A DNA stretch of 10,210 nt from an uncultured Prevotella sp. (GTDB taxonomy: Bacteria > Bacteroidota > Bacteroidia > Bacteroidales > Bacteroidaceae): positions 1 through 10,210 of the forward strand of contig CALNBT010000112.1 of the NCBI GenBank assembly GCA_937874345.1, given 5' to 3'. A model generated the notes under the pieces. That model was given only the letters and a program-made list of their open reading frames with translations, did not search any database and had not been told where the DNA came from. The translations under genes and the position numbers were made by a program. This document shows, in pieces, positions 1 to 6,826 of the stretch. How positions within the stretch are numbered: the stretch's first letter is position 1; each line of letters begins with the position of its first letter.

Positions 1-271
1 GCTCGGCTTTGATGATATATTTACGCTGAACTGCAGGGACATCAAATTTATAATAAGAATCCATATAACTTTTATCTTCATCAAAATATTTCACAGTCTG
101 AGTGTCGATAACTGCACTATCTGTTGTCATTAAGGTAATCTTTACGTCCCTTATCCCTCCATTAGTAAATGCATCCTTCACATGTCCCCACAAGGTCACC
201 GTCCTTTCTGCAGATTGTAAATTTAAACTATACAATACGCTTGCAACTAAAAATATAATGATTATCCTCAT
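1..271 (-). CDS. Exported protein with carboxypeptidase-regulatory-like N-terminus (3' end beyond window)
   Basis: The gene starts with ATG at 271-269 on the minus strand and stays open for 90 codons to the window edge, so the C-terminal part is missing. The first ~20 residues (MRIIIIFLVASVLYSLNLQS) form a short basic and hydrophobic signal peptide. Residues ~24-60 contain TVTLWGHVKDAFTNGGI followed by a V-x-I-T-L strand and TDSAVIDTQTV. This is the pattern of carboxypeptidase-D-regulatory-like beta-sandwich domains that open many Bacteroidetes outer-membrane beta-barrel and TonB-dependent proteins. Export is well supported by the signal peptide; an outer-membrane barrel further on is inference, because that part is not visible. 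Its ATG overlaps the TGA of an upstream broken frame (ATGA), so it may once have been translationally coupled. A promoter-like box lies at 508-501 on the same strand. Confidence 0.75.
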   Translation of the reverse strand, partial: MRIIIIFLVASVLYSLNLQSAERTVTLWGHVKDAFTNGGIRDVKITLMTTDSAVIDTQTVKYFDEDKSYMDSYYKFDVPAVQRKYIIKAE

Positions 272-449
272 AGTGTCCGTTTATAAATTATAGATTTGAG
301 CTCGGAATATTTGAACTCGGAATTAGAGCTAATGGCAGCAAAGGGGAGTCTGTCAAAAAGCTTCTCTCCAAAATTTCGTCTGTTGAAGTGAACGAACCGA
401 TCTATTCAAGTTGATACGTCTAATACTCGGCAAATTGTCCTTTTTTCAT
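268..449 (-). pseudogene. Possible decayed small reading frame upstream of the exported protein
   Basis: On the minus strand an ATG at 449-447 begins MKKGQFAEY and stops at once. From 405 a different frame is open for 45 codons and ends in KSIIYKRTL with a TGA at 270-268 that overlaps the next ATG. The 182 bases from that ATG to this stop are not a multiple of three, so if they were once a single frame at least one indel has occurred. The ATG lies about 50 bases below a TATATTTG box at 508-501, a normal Bacteroidetes leader length. I do not recognise the protein. It may be a degraded ~60-codon gene, or simply non-coding DNA with chance open frames. No homologue is claimed. Confidence 0.28.
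298..323. repeat. Short imperfect direct repeat
   Basis: GAGCTCGGAAT at 298-308 recurs as GAACTCGGAAT at 313-323 (10 of 11 bases identical, 15-base period). It sits just upstream of the exported-protein start on the minus strand. It could be a slippage product or an operator-like pair; nothing else in the sequence tells these apart. Confidence 0.35.
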
Positions 450-500
450 GGTGTGTATTCCTTATGCGTTTTTATGTATTGATTCAACACCCTATTTTTG

Positions 501-508
501 CAAATATA
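501..508 (-). promoter_or_regulatory. Putative sigma-ABfr -7 box, minus strand
   Basis: Read on the minus strand, 508-501 is TATATTTG, a full match to the Bacteroidetes -7 consensus TAnnTTTG. No clear TTTG -33 element lies 19-21 bases upstream. It would drive transcription toward the decayed frame at 449 and the exported-protein gene at 271. With no -33 element the call is moderate. Confidence 0.4.
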
Positions 509-637
509 AACATTCATTTTCATTCGGCATGGTGTTTTAAGACATTTTTTCCTGCTTTTTCAGATTTCTTCATGACCAGAAATACATCTAAGTTTCCTAT
601 CTTTGGTAAAGTTTTTACTTCTGTGTGCGTTAGATAG

Positions 638-963
638 GATAAGTTTGAGACGTTCAAATCTTACAATCACAAAGATTATTTTGCATCAACCGTCTACGAT
701 TACTACGACAAAGCGCATAAACATCTGATAGTATTTTGCTTAAAGCGACTGTAGTGAATATCCATCTGCCATTTTTCTGCCACACCAAGAAAGAAATACA
801 ATTGTAAGATACATATGGGATACGTGAGGAAGCAGAACCGTTTTTAAGATTGAAACCTGTAGGGCTGTTTTACAATAATGCCCATATTGATGTGCAATTG
901 TGCCTATTTTGCCCTGCAATTGCAATGGATTTGAGGCACAAGTTCAGCGATATTGTACAGTAA
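638..963 (+). pseudogene. Possible degraded coding fragments in the 272-1059 gap
   Basis: Two plus-strand stretches read like protein but in different frames and with no sensible start. Bases 638-751 give 38 codons beginning DKFETFKSYNHKDYF and are closed by TAG at 752-754. Bases 808-960 give 51 codons including LKPVGLFYNNAHIDVQLC and ending DLRHKFSDIVQ before TAA at 961-963. The alternating polar and aromatic residues of the second stretch could be beta-strands, but I cannot assign a family. The minus strand of the same area also has short open frames, so chance is a real alternative. The rest of the 888-base gap (about 450-637 and 964-1059) shows no gene, tRNA or intact transposase. Confidence 0.25.
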
Positions 964-1059
964 ATGCGCGAAGGGTGATTTTATGACATAGGTGATAGAC
1001 GTTAGATCAAATAACGTATTCTTTCTGAATGGCACATTATGTTATTAAAAATAATATTG

Positions 1060-1067
1060 TATCTTTG
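1060..1067 (+). promoter_or_regulatory. sigma-ABfr -7 box for the GH92-DUF4886 unit
   Basis: TATCTTTG matches TAnnTTTG at every fixed position. The -33 region around 1036-1041 is only a weak match (TTAT rather than TTTG). Transcription would begin near 1074, leaving a leader of roughly 85 nucleotides before the GH92 ATG at 1160. Confidence 0.6.
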
Positions 1068-1085
1068 CTCAACATATAACTTAAA

Positions 1086-1137
1086 TGTCTTCGGCTAGAT
1101 GAAAGACAATCTTCAACCTTATTTTATAGGTTAGCCG
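1086..1137 (+). other. Structured 5' leader, possible pseudoknot
   Basis: Between the predicted transcript start and the GH92 start there are two small hairpins. TGTCTT (1086-1091) pairs with AAGACA (1103-1108) around an 11-base loop. AACCT (1115-1119) pairs with AGGTT (1128-1132). The loop of the first hairpin contains CGGCTA (1092-1097), which is complementary to TAGCCG at 1132-1137 just after the second hairpin; base 1132 is claimed by both. Loop-to-tail pairing of this kind would form a pseudoknot. I do not recognise a known riboswitch. Short AT-rich stems can occur by chance, so this remains a candidate. Confidence 0.35.
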
Positions 1138-1159
1138 TTGTACGATTAATCACAAAATC

Positions 1160-3310
1160 ATGAAGAAATCTTTATTAACAATTGCTTTTATTATTATTTG
1201 GCTATCACCAGTCAATGCAACTGACAAACTTACGACGTATGTAAACCCCTTTTTGGGCAGTGCTACCCTATGGGAGAAAAAAGACCTACACTATGACAGA
1301 AAGCGGAAGGCAAGAACCTGGGGAGCAGAAACGTTTCCCGGTTCAGCACTACCAAATGCAATGATTCAACTGACGCCAGTAACTATGTTTCGTAGCGGAT
1401 CTGGCTATCAATATGAAGACAAGCAAATTTTCGGATTTGCCCATACGAGCAAGGGACATTGGAATTTGCTTCATCTTCCCATATTGGCTGTAACGGGAGA
1501 CCGTATCAATCCTGACGATTATGCATCATCTTATTCTCATTCCAACGAAAGTGCGCACCCAGGTTATTACCAGGTTTATTTGGAGCGTTATGGTATCAAT
1601 GCCGAAATGACCTCTACCCTGCGTTGCGGTTTCCACAAATATACCTTCAAGGAGAATGACAGAAAACGCTTAATTGTTGACATGAGCCGAACAAACAATC
1701 AAGTAAAAGAATGGACAATTCAAAAGATAAACAACAATGTTTTCGCTGGCTATCAAAATGCAGAAGGAAAAATTTACTTCTATGCGGTAAGCAACTATCC
1801 AATCACTCAGGTAGAGCAACAACAAGGGAGGGAACATGTCATTTCTGTTGTTGATTTCAAAAATTCGAAAGACAATCATCCACTTGCATTAAAAATAGGC
1901 TTTTCATTTGTCAGTATTGAAGGAGCCAAGGCAAACCTGGAAAAAGAAATGTTGAACAAAAGCTTTGAAGAGGTAGAAAATGAAGCGGACAAGACGTGGA
2001 ACCAACTGTTGGAAAAGATTCAGGTAAATGGAGGTACGATCAAACAAAAACAACTTTTTTATTCATGTTTGTACCGCTCATTCCTGTGGCCATGCTTAAG
2101 AAGTGACGTAAATAATGACTATTGTGATGTAAGTGGACATGTTGTAAATAACGGTTTTGATTATTATACGCTACCATCTTTTTGGGACGATTACAGAAAC
2201 AAATTAACACTACTGGGACTAGTCCAACCAGAAGTCGCCATTGGAGTGATAAAGTCTATCATTGATATGGGTGAAAAAAGCAATGGATACATGCCTACAT
2301 TCTTTCATGGTGACCACGCCTCTACGTTTATTGCTGGAAGTTACCTTAGAGGTTTACAAGATTTTGATTTAAAACGCGCTTACCAATTAATATTGAAAAA
2401 TGCGACCGTTCCTGGTAAAGGAGGCCGACCTTATCTGGATGAGTATCTAAAACAAGGGTGGATAGCAGAAAAAGATACAACGAATGTCCCATTCTATGAC
2501 GAGTACAAAGCTTCTGTGACCAAGACATTAGAATATGCTTATGATGATTATGCAACGGCTCAGGTTGCAAAGCTATTGGGTGATACTAAGAATTACAAAC
2601 TATTGATGAAACATTCTCAAAACTACAAAAACGTTTTTGATCCTTCCACGGGTTTCTTCAGAGGGCGAATCGCAAGCGGATCTTTCATCAAGGATTTTGA
2701 TCCATATTATCCCTATTTTGCCTATATGTATAGAGAATCCAATGCATGGAACAATCTTTTCTTTGCACCGCATGACATCAGTGGAATGTTAAGGCTTTAT
2801 CCAAGTAAAAAAGCTGTAGAAGATAAACTGGATTCATTATTTTCAGAACCATGGAGAGGCTATGAAGTCGAAAATCTGACTGGATTTATTGGAAATTATT
2901 GCCACGGTAATCAACCTGGTCATAGTATACCCTATACTTATTATTTCGTCGGACGTCAAGACAAAGCTCAATGTATCTTAGACAGTATCATGAACTATTA
3001 TTACGATATGGGCGCCGATCATCTGGCATTGGCGGGAATGGATGATGCCGGTGAAATGTCTTCCTGGTTTGTTTTCAACGCTATTGGACTGTATACCCTA
3101 TCACCCGCCGATCCAAAATACATTGTAACGGTTCCTCTTTTCGATAAAATTCTATTCAAGATGAATAATGGCAAAACATTGACAATCCAAAAACAAGGAA
3201 ATAGTAGAACCATCAAGAATATATTATATGGTGGCAAACGAATACAAGGATGGTTTATTTCTGACGACCAAATTAAGAAGGGGCAGGAACTAACAATTCA
3301 AACAAAATAA
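1160..3310 (+). CDS. Secreted glycoside hydrolase family 92 (alpha-mannosidase-like)
   Basis: GH92 enzymes are calcium-dependent exo-alpha-mannosidases that invert the anomeric configuration. At 716 aa this is close to the family's usual length. Residues 1-20 form a signal peptide ending in VNA, a type I cleavage pattern with no lipobox Cys, so a periplasmic location is likely. YVNPFLGS (27-34) and FPGSALPNAMIQLTP (59-73) mark the N-terminal beta-sandwich, and GFAHTSKGHWN (92-102) is the substrate-pocket segment. The (alpha/alpha)6 domain carries YRESNAWN (524-531), with E526 the likely general acid. CHGNQPGHSIPYTY (581-594) and GMDDAGEMSSWFVFNAIGLY (626-645) follow. Many members read GN[DE]D or GDED where this has GMDD, so M627 replaces one acidic or amide residue of the base region while D629 is kept. 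The DUF4886 gene 33 bases downstream is probably co-transcribed. No SusC/SusD pair is visible nearby. The exact linkage cleaved is unknown. Confidence 0.9.
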   Translation: MKKSLLTIAFIIIWLSPVNATDKLTTYVNPFLGSATLWEKKDLHYDRKRKARTWGAETFPGSALPNAMIQLTPVTMFRSGSGYQYEDKQIFGFAHTSKGHWNLLHLPILAVTGDRINPDDYASSYSHSNESAHPGYYQVYLERYGINAEMTSTLRCGFHKYTFKENDRKRLIVDMSRTNNQVKEWTIQKINNNVFAGYQNAEGKIYFYAVSNYPITQVEQQQGREHVISVVDFKNSKDNHPLALKIGFSFVSIEGAKANLEKEMLNKSFEEVENEADKTWNQLLEKIQVNGGTIKQKQLFYSCLYRSFLWPCLRSDVNNDYCDVSGHVVNNGFDYYTLPSFWDDYRNKLTLLGLVQPEVAIGVIKSIIDMGEKSNGYMPTFFHGDHASTFIAGSYLRGLQDFDLKRAYQLILKNATVPGKGGRPYLDEYLKQGWIAEKDTTNVPFYDEYKASVTKTLEYAYDDYATAQVAKLLGDTKNYKLLMKHSQNYKNVFDPSTGFFRGRIASGSFIKDFDPYYPYFAYMYRESNAWNNLFFAPHDISGMLRLYPSKKAVEDKLDSLFSEPWRGYEVENLTGFIGNYCHGNQPGHSIPYTYYFVGRQDKAQCILDSIMNYYYDMGADHLALAGMDDAGEMSSWFVFNAIGLYTLSPADPKYIVTVPLFDKILFKMNNGKTLTIQKQGNSRTIKNILYGGKRIQGWFISDDQIKKGQELTIQTK

Positions 3311-3343
3311 ATTAAACAAACTAAAATCCATTTAATTGAGAAT

Positions 3344-4171
3344 ATGAAAAGAAAGAATCTTGTTACAGCAGTATTGCTTTTTCTGGCCATCTCTCTACAG
3401 GCAAAGACCATTAAAGTACTAGCTATCGGTAATAGTTTTTCTGAAGATGCCGTTGAACAATATCTTTATGAATTATGCGCAGAGAGCGGTGATCAACTTA
3501 TTATTGGAAATGCTTACAGAGGAGGCCAAGGATTGGAATCTCATTGGAATGTCGTGACGAAGAATGAACCGGCATTCAGTTATCGAAAGATTGTCAAAGG
3601 CCATAAAACGACTAAGGAAAACTGTCTTCTTTCAACCATTATACGGGACGAGAAATGGGATATGATTACCTTTCAGCAAGTGAGTCAAGATGCCGGCATA
3701 TACAACACCTATGAACCCTATCTTACAAATTTGATCACATATGCCAAATCATACGCCAAAAAGAAGAAGGTAAAAATAGGATTCCACATGACTTGGGCAT
3801 ACCCACAATACTCAACTCATTTCGGCTTTAAACCATATGACAATAATCAACAGAAAATGTATCAATCAATTGTAAGTTCTGTTGAAAAGGCTTTAACAAT
3901 GCATCCTGACATAAAATTTGTCATACCTTCGGGAACAGCTATTCAAAATGCACGGACCTATTATTTTGGAGACCATCTTAATCGGGACGGTTTTCATCTG
4001 GATTTAGGCATAGGGCGATACATAGCAGCTTGTACATGGTCGGAAGTTATTACAGGAAAGAGTTGCATTGGCAAGAATTTCCATCCTGAAAATGTGAGTG
4101 AAAAGGACGCATTGGCTGCTCAACATGCAGCTCATGCCGCGGTTCTTGCGCCTTATCGGGTTACAAACTAA
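3344..4171 (+). CDS. Secreted DUF4886 (SGNH-hydrolase-like) protein
   Basis: The 275-aa protein has a signal peptide (about 1-20, ending SLQA before KTIKV), so it is exported. IKVLAIGNSFSEDAVEQYL (23-41) is the DUF4886 start; its GNSFS matches block I of SGNH/GDSL hydrolases, with S31 as likely nucleophile. ITFQQVSQDAG (108-118) is the conserved middle block. DHLNRDGFHLD (210-220) supplies a D-x-x-H-like pair (D215, H218) as the remaining catalytic residues. SGNH enzymes remove acyl or other ester groups, commonly from polysaccharides; the substrate here is not known. Lying 33 bases after a GH92 gene on the same strand suggests one transcript, with a possible role in removing ester decorations from a mannose-containing glycan. 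That role is inference. A strong hairpin at 4222-4258 closes the unit. Confidence 0.86.
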   Translation: MKRKNLVTAVLLFLAISLQAKTIKVLAIGNSFSEDAVEQYLYELCAESGDQLIIGNAYRGGQGLESHWNVVTKNEPAFSYRKIVKGHKTTKENCLLSTIIRDEKWDMITFQQVSQDAGIYNTYEPYLTNLITYAKSYAKKKKVKIGFHMTWAYPQYSTHFGFKPYDNNQQKMYQSIVSSVEKALTMHPDIKFVIPSGTAIQNARTYYFGDHLNRDGFHLDLGIGRYIAACTWSEVITGKSCIGKNFHPENVSEKDALAAQHAAHAAVLAPYRVTN

Positions 4172-4221
4172 TTCTTTTTTTTCTCCTGTTCAACAAAGCA
4201 GAAACAAGTTATTATAAGGAG

Positions 4222-4258
4222 AAAGCCTGTAAACGATCATGATGCGTTTACAGGCTTT
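4222..4258. terminator. Perfect 14-bp hairpin between convergent genes
   Basis: AAAGCCTGTAAACG (4222-4235) is the exact reverse complement of CGTTTACAGGCTTT (4245-4258), with a 9-base loop. It lies 50 bases after the DUF4886 stop and 137 bases past the PBP stop, where a terminator serving both directions is expected. The plus-strand tail (ATTACTTTG) is only moderately T-rich and the minus-strand tail is TCTCCTTATAAT, so termination efficiency is uncertain. Confidence 0.75.
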
Positions 4259-4320
4259 ATTACTTTGATATTGTCTATTTACTATGCTAGCATCAAGAAA
4301 TAGAGCTAACTCTGCTTTCT

Positions 4321-4352
4321 ATAAATTCTATAAATTCCATAAATTCTATAAA
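4321..4352. repeat. 9-bp tandem repeat, about 3.5 copies
   Basis: The unit ATAAATTCT runs through 4321-4329, 4330-4338 (ATAAATTCC), 4339-4347 and a partial copy ATAAA from 4348. It lies between the convergent DUF4886 and PBP genes. It is AT-rich and most likely arose by replication slippage; a regulatory role is not evident. Confidence 0.65.
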
Positions 4353-4395
4353 CTGATTACGATAAGGAAATAACGCCATCAAGTTGAATCAAATA

Positions 4396-6708
4396 TTACT
4401 CATAGACCTCATCAATTCCGAGCTCATCAATGCCTGAATCTTCCTTTACACAAGGATTATATCCTTCAGGCAAACCAAAACTTGCAAACGGGTTATAACC
4501 AAGTGATCGATCGTTATAAACTTTTTTCATGAAACTTGCCCAAATAGGCAAAGCCATGGTGGCACCTTGTCCCATTGCCATGGAATCGAAGTGAATATCA
4601 CGATCTTCCCCTCCGACCCAACAACCACTGACAAGTTGGGGGGTCAAACCAATGAACCAGGCATCGGCATTTCTATTCGTAGTTCCTGTCTTTCCGCCTA
4701 TTTCACCCTCAAAATGATATTTATATCTAAGTCGTCCAGCGGTACCTTCATCAACAACGGCCTGTAACAAGACAAGCATCTTATTCGCACTTTCAGCACT
4801 GATCACTTCGTTCATTCGAGGTTGGAATGTTGCAATGACATTCCCTTCATTATCTTCTATTTTAGAAACAAACATTGGAGCTGTTCTAATACCATGATTT
4901 GCAAAAGTAGTATAGGCACTGACCATTTCTGAAACCGAAGCCTCACATGGACCTAAAGCTAATGACATTGAAGGATGAATATCAGGGTTATTAATCCCAT
5001 AATCATGTAGCAGGCTAACAAACTGACTCGGATTCAGACGACTCATCAAATAGGCTGAAATCCAGTTATTTGACTGAGCTAATCCCCATTTCAAGGTAAC
5101 CATTTGTCCGTATCTGCGCCTGTTGGCATTGCGAGGGGTCCATGGTCTTCCAGCCACCATATATGTACGTTGAACATTCGGAGCTTTGTCACATGGAGAA
5201 AAGCCATTCTCCATCGCAAGTGAATAAAGTAAAGGTTTAATGGATGACCCCACTTGTCTGCGTCCATTCATAATCATATCGTACATGAAATAGTTGTAAT
5301 CCATTCCACCAACATATGCTTTCACCTGCCCTGTTTTAGGATCCATACTCATAAATCCTGCTCTCAAAAATGACTTGTAATAACGAATAGAATCCATTGG
5401 GGTCATAGTCGTATCAACAACACCGTGATAAGTATAAATTGACATATCAACAGGCGTACGGAAGGACTTTTTAATCTCTTGATCAGATGCTCCTGCATTT
5501 TTCAAAGACTTATACCGATCACTGTTCATCATTGAACGGTTCATGATTGCAGCAATTTCTTTTGAGGTAAGTGCATTCGTAAATGGAGCATTTGGTTTTT
5601 GTGCATTCTCCTGTTCAAAAGCCGGTTGCAGAAATTTTGCTACATGGTTAAAAACCGTCTCCTCAGCATATTTCTGCATTTTGGAATCGATGGTAGTAAA
5701 CACCTTCAAGCCATCGGTATATAAATTATATGGCTTTCCGTTTTTCTTGTAATTCTTATTGCACCAGCCGCACAATGGATCGGTAACCCAAGCGATAGAG
5801 TCAAAAACATATTGATTTTGATTCCAAGATGGATAATCAGAGCGTTTGGGCCGTTTGGCCATCATGTATTGACGTAGAAATTCTCTAAAATAAGTTGCTT
5901 GTCCTTCTTTATGATCGGTACGGTGAAAATCAAGTTTTAAATTTTCAGCACAATAGTTATTGTATTCTGTAGACGATAGATAGCCCGCCTTTTGCATCTG
6001 TGACAAAACAACATTTCTACGTTCCAAACAACGCTCCGGATATCTTACTGGGTTAAAAAGAGCAGGATTCTTACACAATCCAATCAATGTTGCAGCCTCC
6101 GTAACAGACAAGTCTTTAGGCTCTTTATTAAAATATGTATTTGCAGCGGTTTTTATACCTACAGCATTATGCAAAAAATCGAAATAATTAAGGTAGAGCG
6201 CAATAATTTCTTCTTTGGTATAATGCCGTTCCAGTTTGATTGCTATTACCCATTCAATTGGCTTTTGCAACATTCTCTCGATAGTGCTTTCCGCCGTTCC
6301 AGAATACAACTGCTTGGCAAGCTGTTGAGTAATGGTAGAACCTCCTCCTGCATTTGTTCGCCCGAACAAACCTCTTTTGATGATTACTCGACCTAATGCA
6401 ATGAAATCTATCCCAGAATGTTCATAAAAACGTTCATCTTCGGTAGCAACAAGGGCATGTACTAAATTGGGCGAGATCTTTGAATAAGGAATAACAATAC
6501 GGTTTTCCTTGTTCAGATTCCATGTTCCCATCATTTTGCCATCAGAAGAAAATACCTGTGTGGCAAAACGGTTTATTGGATTTTGCAAATCCTCGACATC
6601 AGGCATATAGCCAATCCATCCATTCCAGATAGCAACAAATGCAATGATAATAATACAAAACACTGCAATCAGCGCTTTCCATAAGAAATGAACAAATGCT
6701 TTTCTCAT
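4396..6708 (-). CDS. mrcA: Class A penicillin-binding protein (PBP1A-type)
   Basis: A bifunctional peptidoglycan synthase that polymerises glycan strands from lipid II and cross-links the stem peptides in the periplasm. A single membrane anchor lies at about residues 10-30. The GT51 glycosyltransferase domain follows, with TEDERFYEH (E90 the likely catalytic Glu), GGGSTITQQLAKQL (121-134) and EWVIAIKLERHYTKEEI (152-168). The transpeptidase domain has GSSIKP (487-492; S488 nucleophile, K491), QSNN (545-548, the SxN motif) and GGKTGTTN (671-678, the KTG motif). All catalytic motifs are intact, and 770 aa is normal for Bacteroidetes PBP1A. The acidic C-terminus carries a small GIDEL/GIDEV repeat (759-768). 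The ATG at 6708 sits about 20 bases below a predicted transcript start. The gene is divergent from pyrB. The symbol follows the E. coli name; which class A paralogue this is remains unproven. Confidence 0.93.
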   Translation of the reverse strand: MRKAFVHFLWKALIAVFCIIIIAFVAIWNGWIGYMPDVEDLQNPINRFATQVFSSDGKMMGTWNLNKENRIVIPYSKISPNLVHALVATEDERFYEHSGIDFIALGRVIIKRGLFGRTNAGGGSTITQQLAKQLYSGTAESTIERMLQKPIEWVIAIKLERHYTKEEIIALYLNYFDFLHNAVGIKTAANTYFNKEPKDLSVTEAATLIGLCKNPALFNPVRYPERCLERRNVVLSQMQKAGYLSSTEYNNYCAENLKLDFHRTDHKEGQATYFREFLRQYMMAKRPKRSDYPSWNQNQYVFDSIAWVTDPLCGWCNKNYKKNGKPYNLYTDGLKVFTTIDSKMQKYAEETVFNHVAKFLQPAFEQENAQKPNAPFTNALTSKEIAAIMNRSMMNSDRYKSLKNAGASDQEIKKSFRTPVDMSIYTYHGVVDTTMTPMDSIRYYKSFLRAGFMSMDPKTGQVKAYVGGMDYNYFMYDMIMNGRRQVGSSIKPLLYSLAMENGFSPCDKAPNVQRTYMVAGRPWTPRNANRRRYGQMVTLKWGLAQSNNWISAYLMSRLNPSQFVSLLHDYGINNPDIHPSMSLALGPCEASVSEMVSAYTTFANHGIRTAPMFVSKIEDNEGNVIATFQPRMNEVISAESANKMLVLLQAVVDEGTAGRLRYKYHFEGEIGGKTGTTNRNADAWFIGLTPQLVSGCWVGGEDRDIHFDSMAMGQGATMALPIWASFMKKVYNDRSLGYNPFASFGLPEGYNPCVKEDSGIDELGIDEVYE

Positions 6709-6733
6709 CCTCTTGTCTGAATATTTTTCTTTG

Positions 6734-6741
6734 CAAATTTA
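6734..6741 (-). promoter_or_regulatory. sigma-ABfr -7 box of the PBP gene
   Basis: Minus-strand 6741-6734 reads TAAATTTG, a full match to TAnnTTTG, followed by C as is common. A TTTG lies at 6770-6767, but with a 25-base spacer that is longer than usual. Transcription would start near 6727 and give a leader of about 20 nucleotides. This favours the ATG at 6708 over upstream starts. Confidence 0.55.
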
Positions 6742-6784
6742 CTATTTTTCTTTTAATAACCATCCTCAAATAAAAATTTATAAG

Positions 6785-6792
6785 TAACTTAG
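6785..6792 (+). promoter_or_regulatory. Weak -7-like box upstream of pyrB
   Basis: TAACTTAG differs from TAnnTTTG at one fixed position. No good -33 element is seen at the expected distance. It lies 34 bases above the pyrB ATG in a 118-base divergent gap, so a promoter must be nearby, but this exact site is tentative. No leader-peptide attenuator like that of enterobacterial pyrBI is visible in the short gap. Confidence 0.28.
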
Positions 6793-6826
6793 CACACAAT
6801 TCCTATCATCAAATCAAAAATAGAAA

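Noticed and set aside
102..293. 63-codon plus-strand frame
   Set aside because: It is antisense to the partial exported protein, whose signal peptide and domain pattern are far more convincing.
502..605. Minus-strand frame containing LDVFLVMKKSEKAGKNVL
   Set aside because: It looks protein-like, but overlapping frames on both strands are equally open in this AT-rich stretch, so no strand can be preferred.
272..1059. Intact insertion sequence or CRISPR array in the long gap
   Set aside because: No transposase motif, no matched terminal inverted repeats and no regularly spaced repeats could be found by eye.
6599..6799. 66-codon minus-strand frame at the start of the PBP gene
   Set aside because: It overlaps the PBP membrane anchor in another frame and would start upstream of the predicted PBP promoter; a shadow of the real gene.
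6709..6826. Attenuator or leader peptide for pyrBI like that of enterobacteria
   Set aside because: The gap is only 118 bases and holds no U-rich hairpin or pyrimidine-rich leader frame before pyrB.
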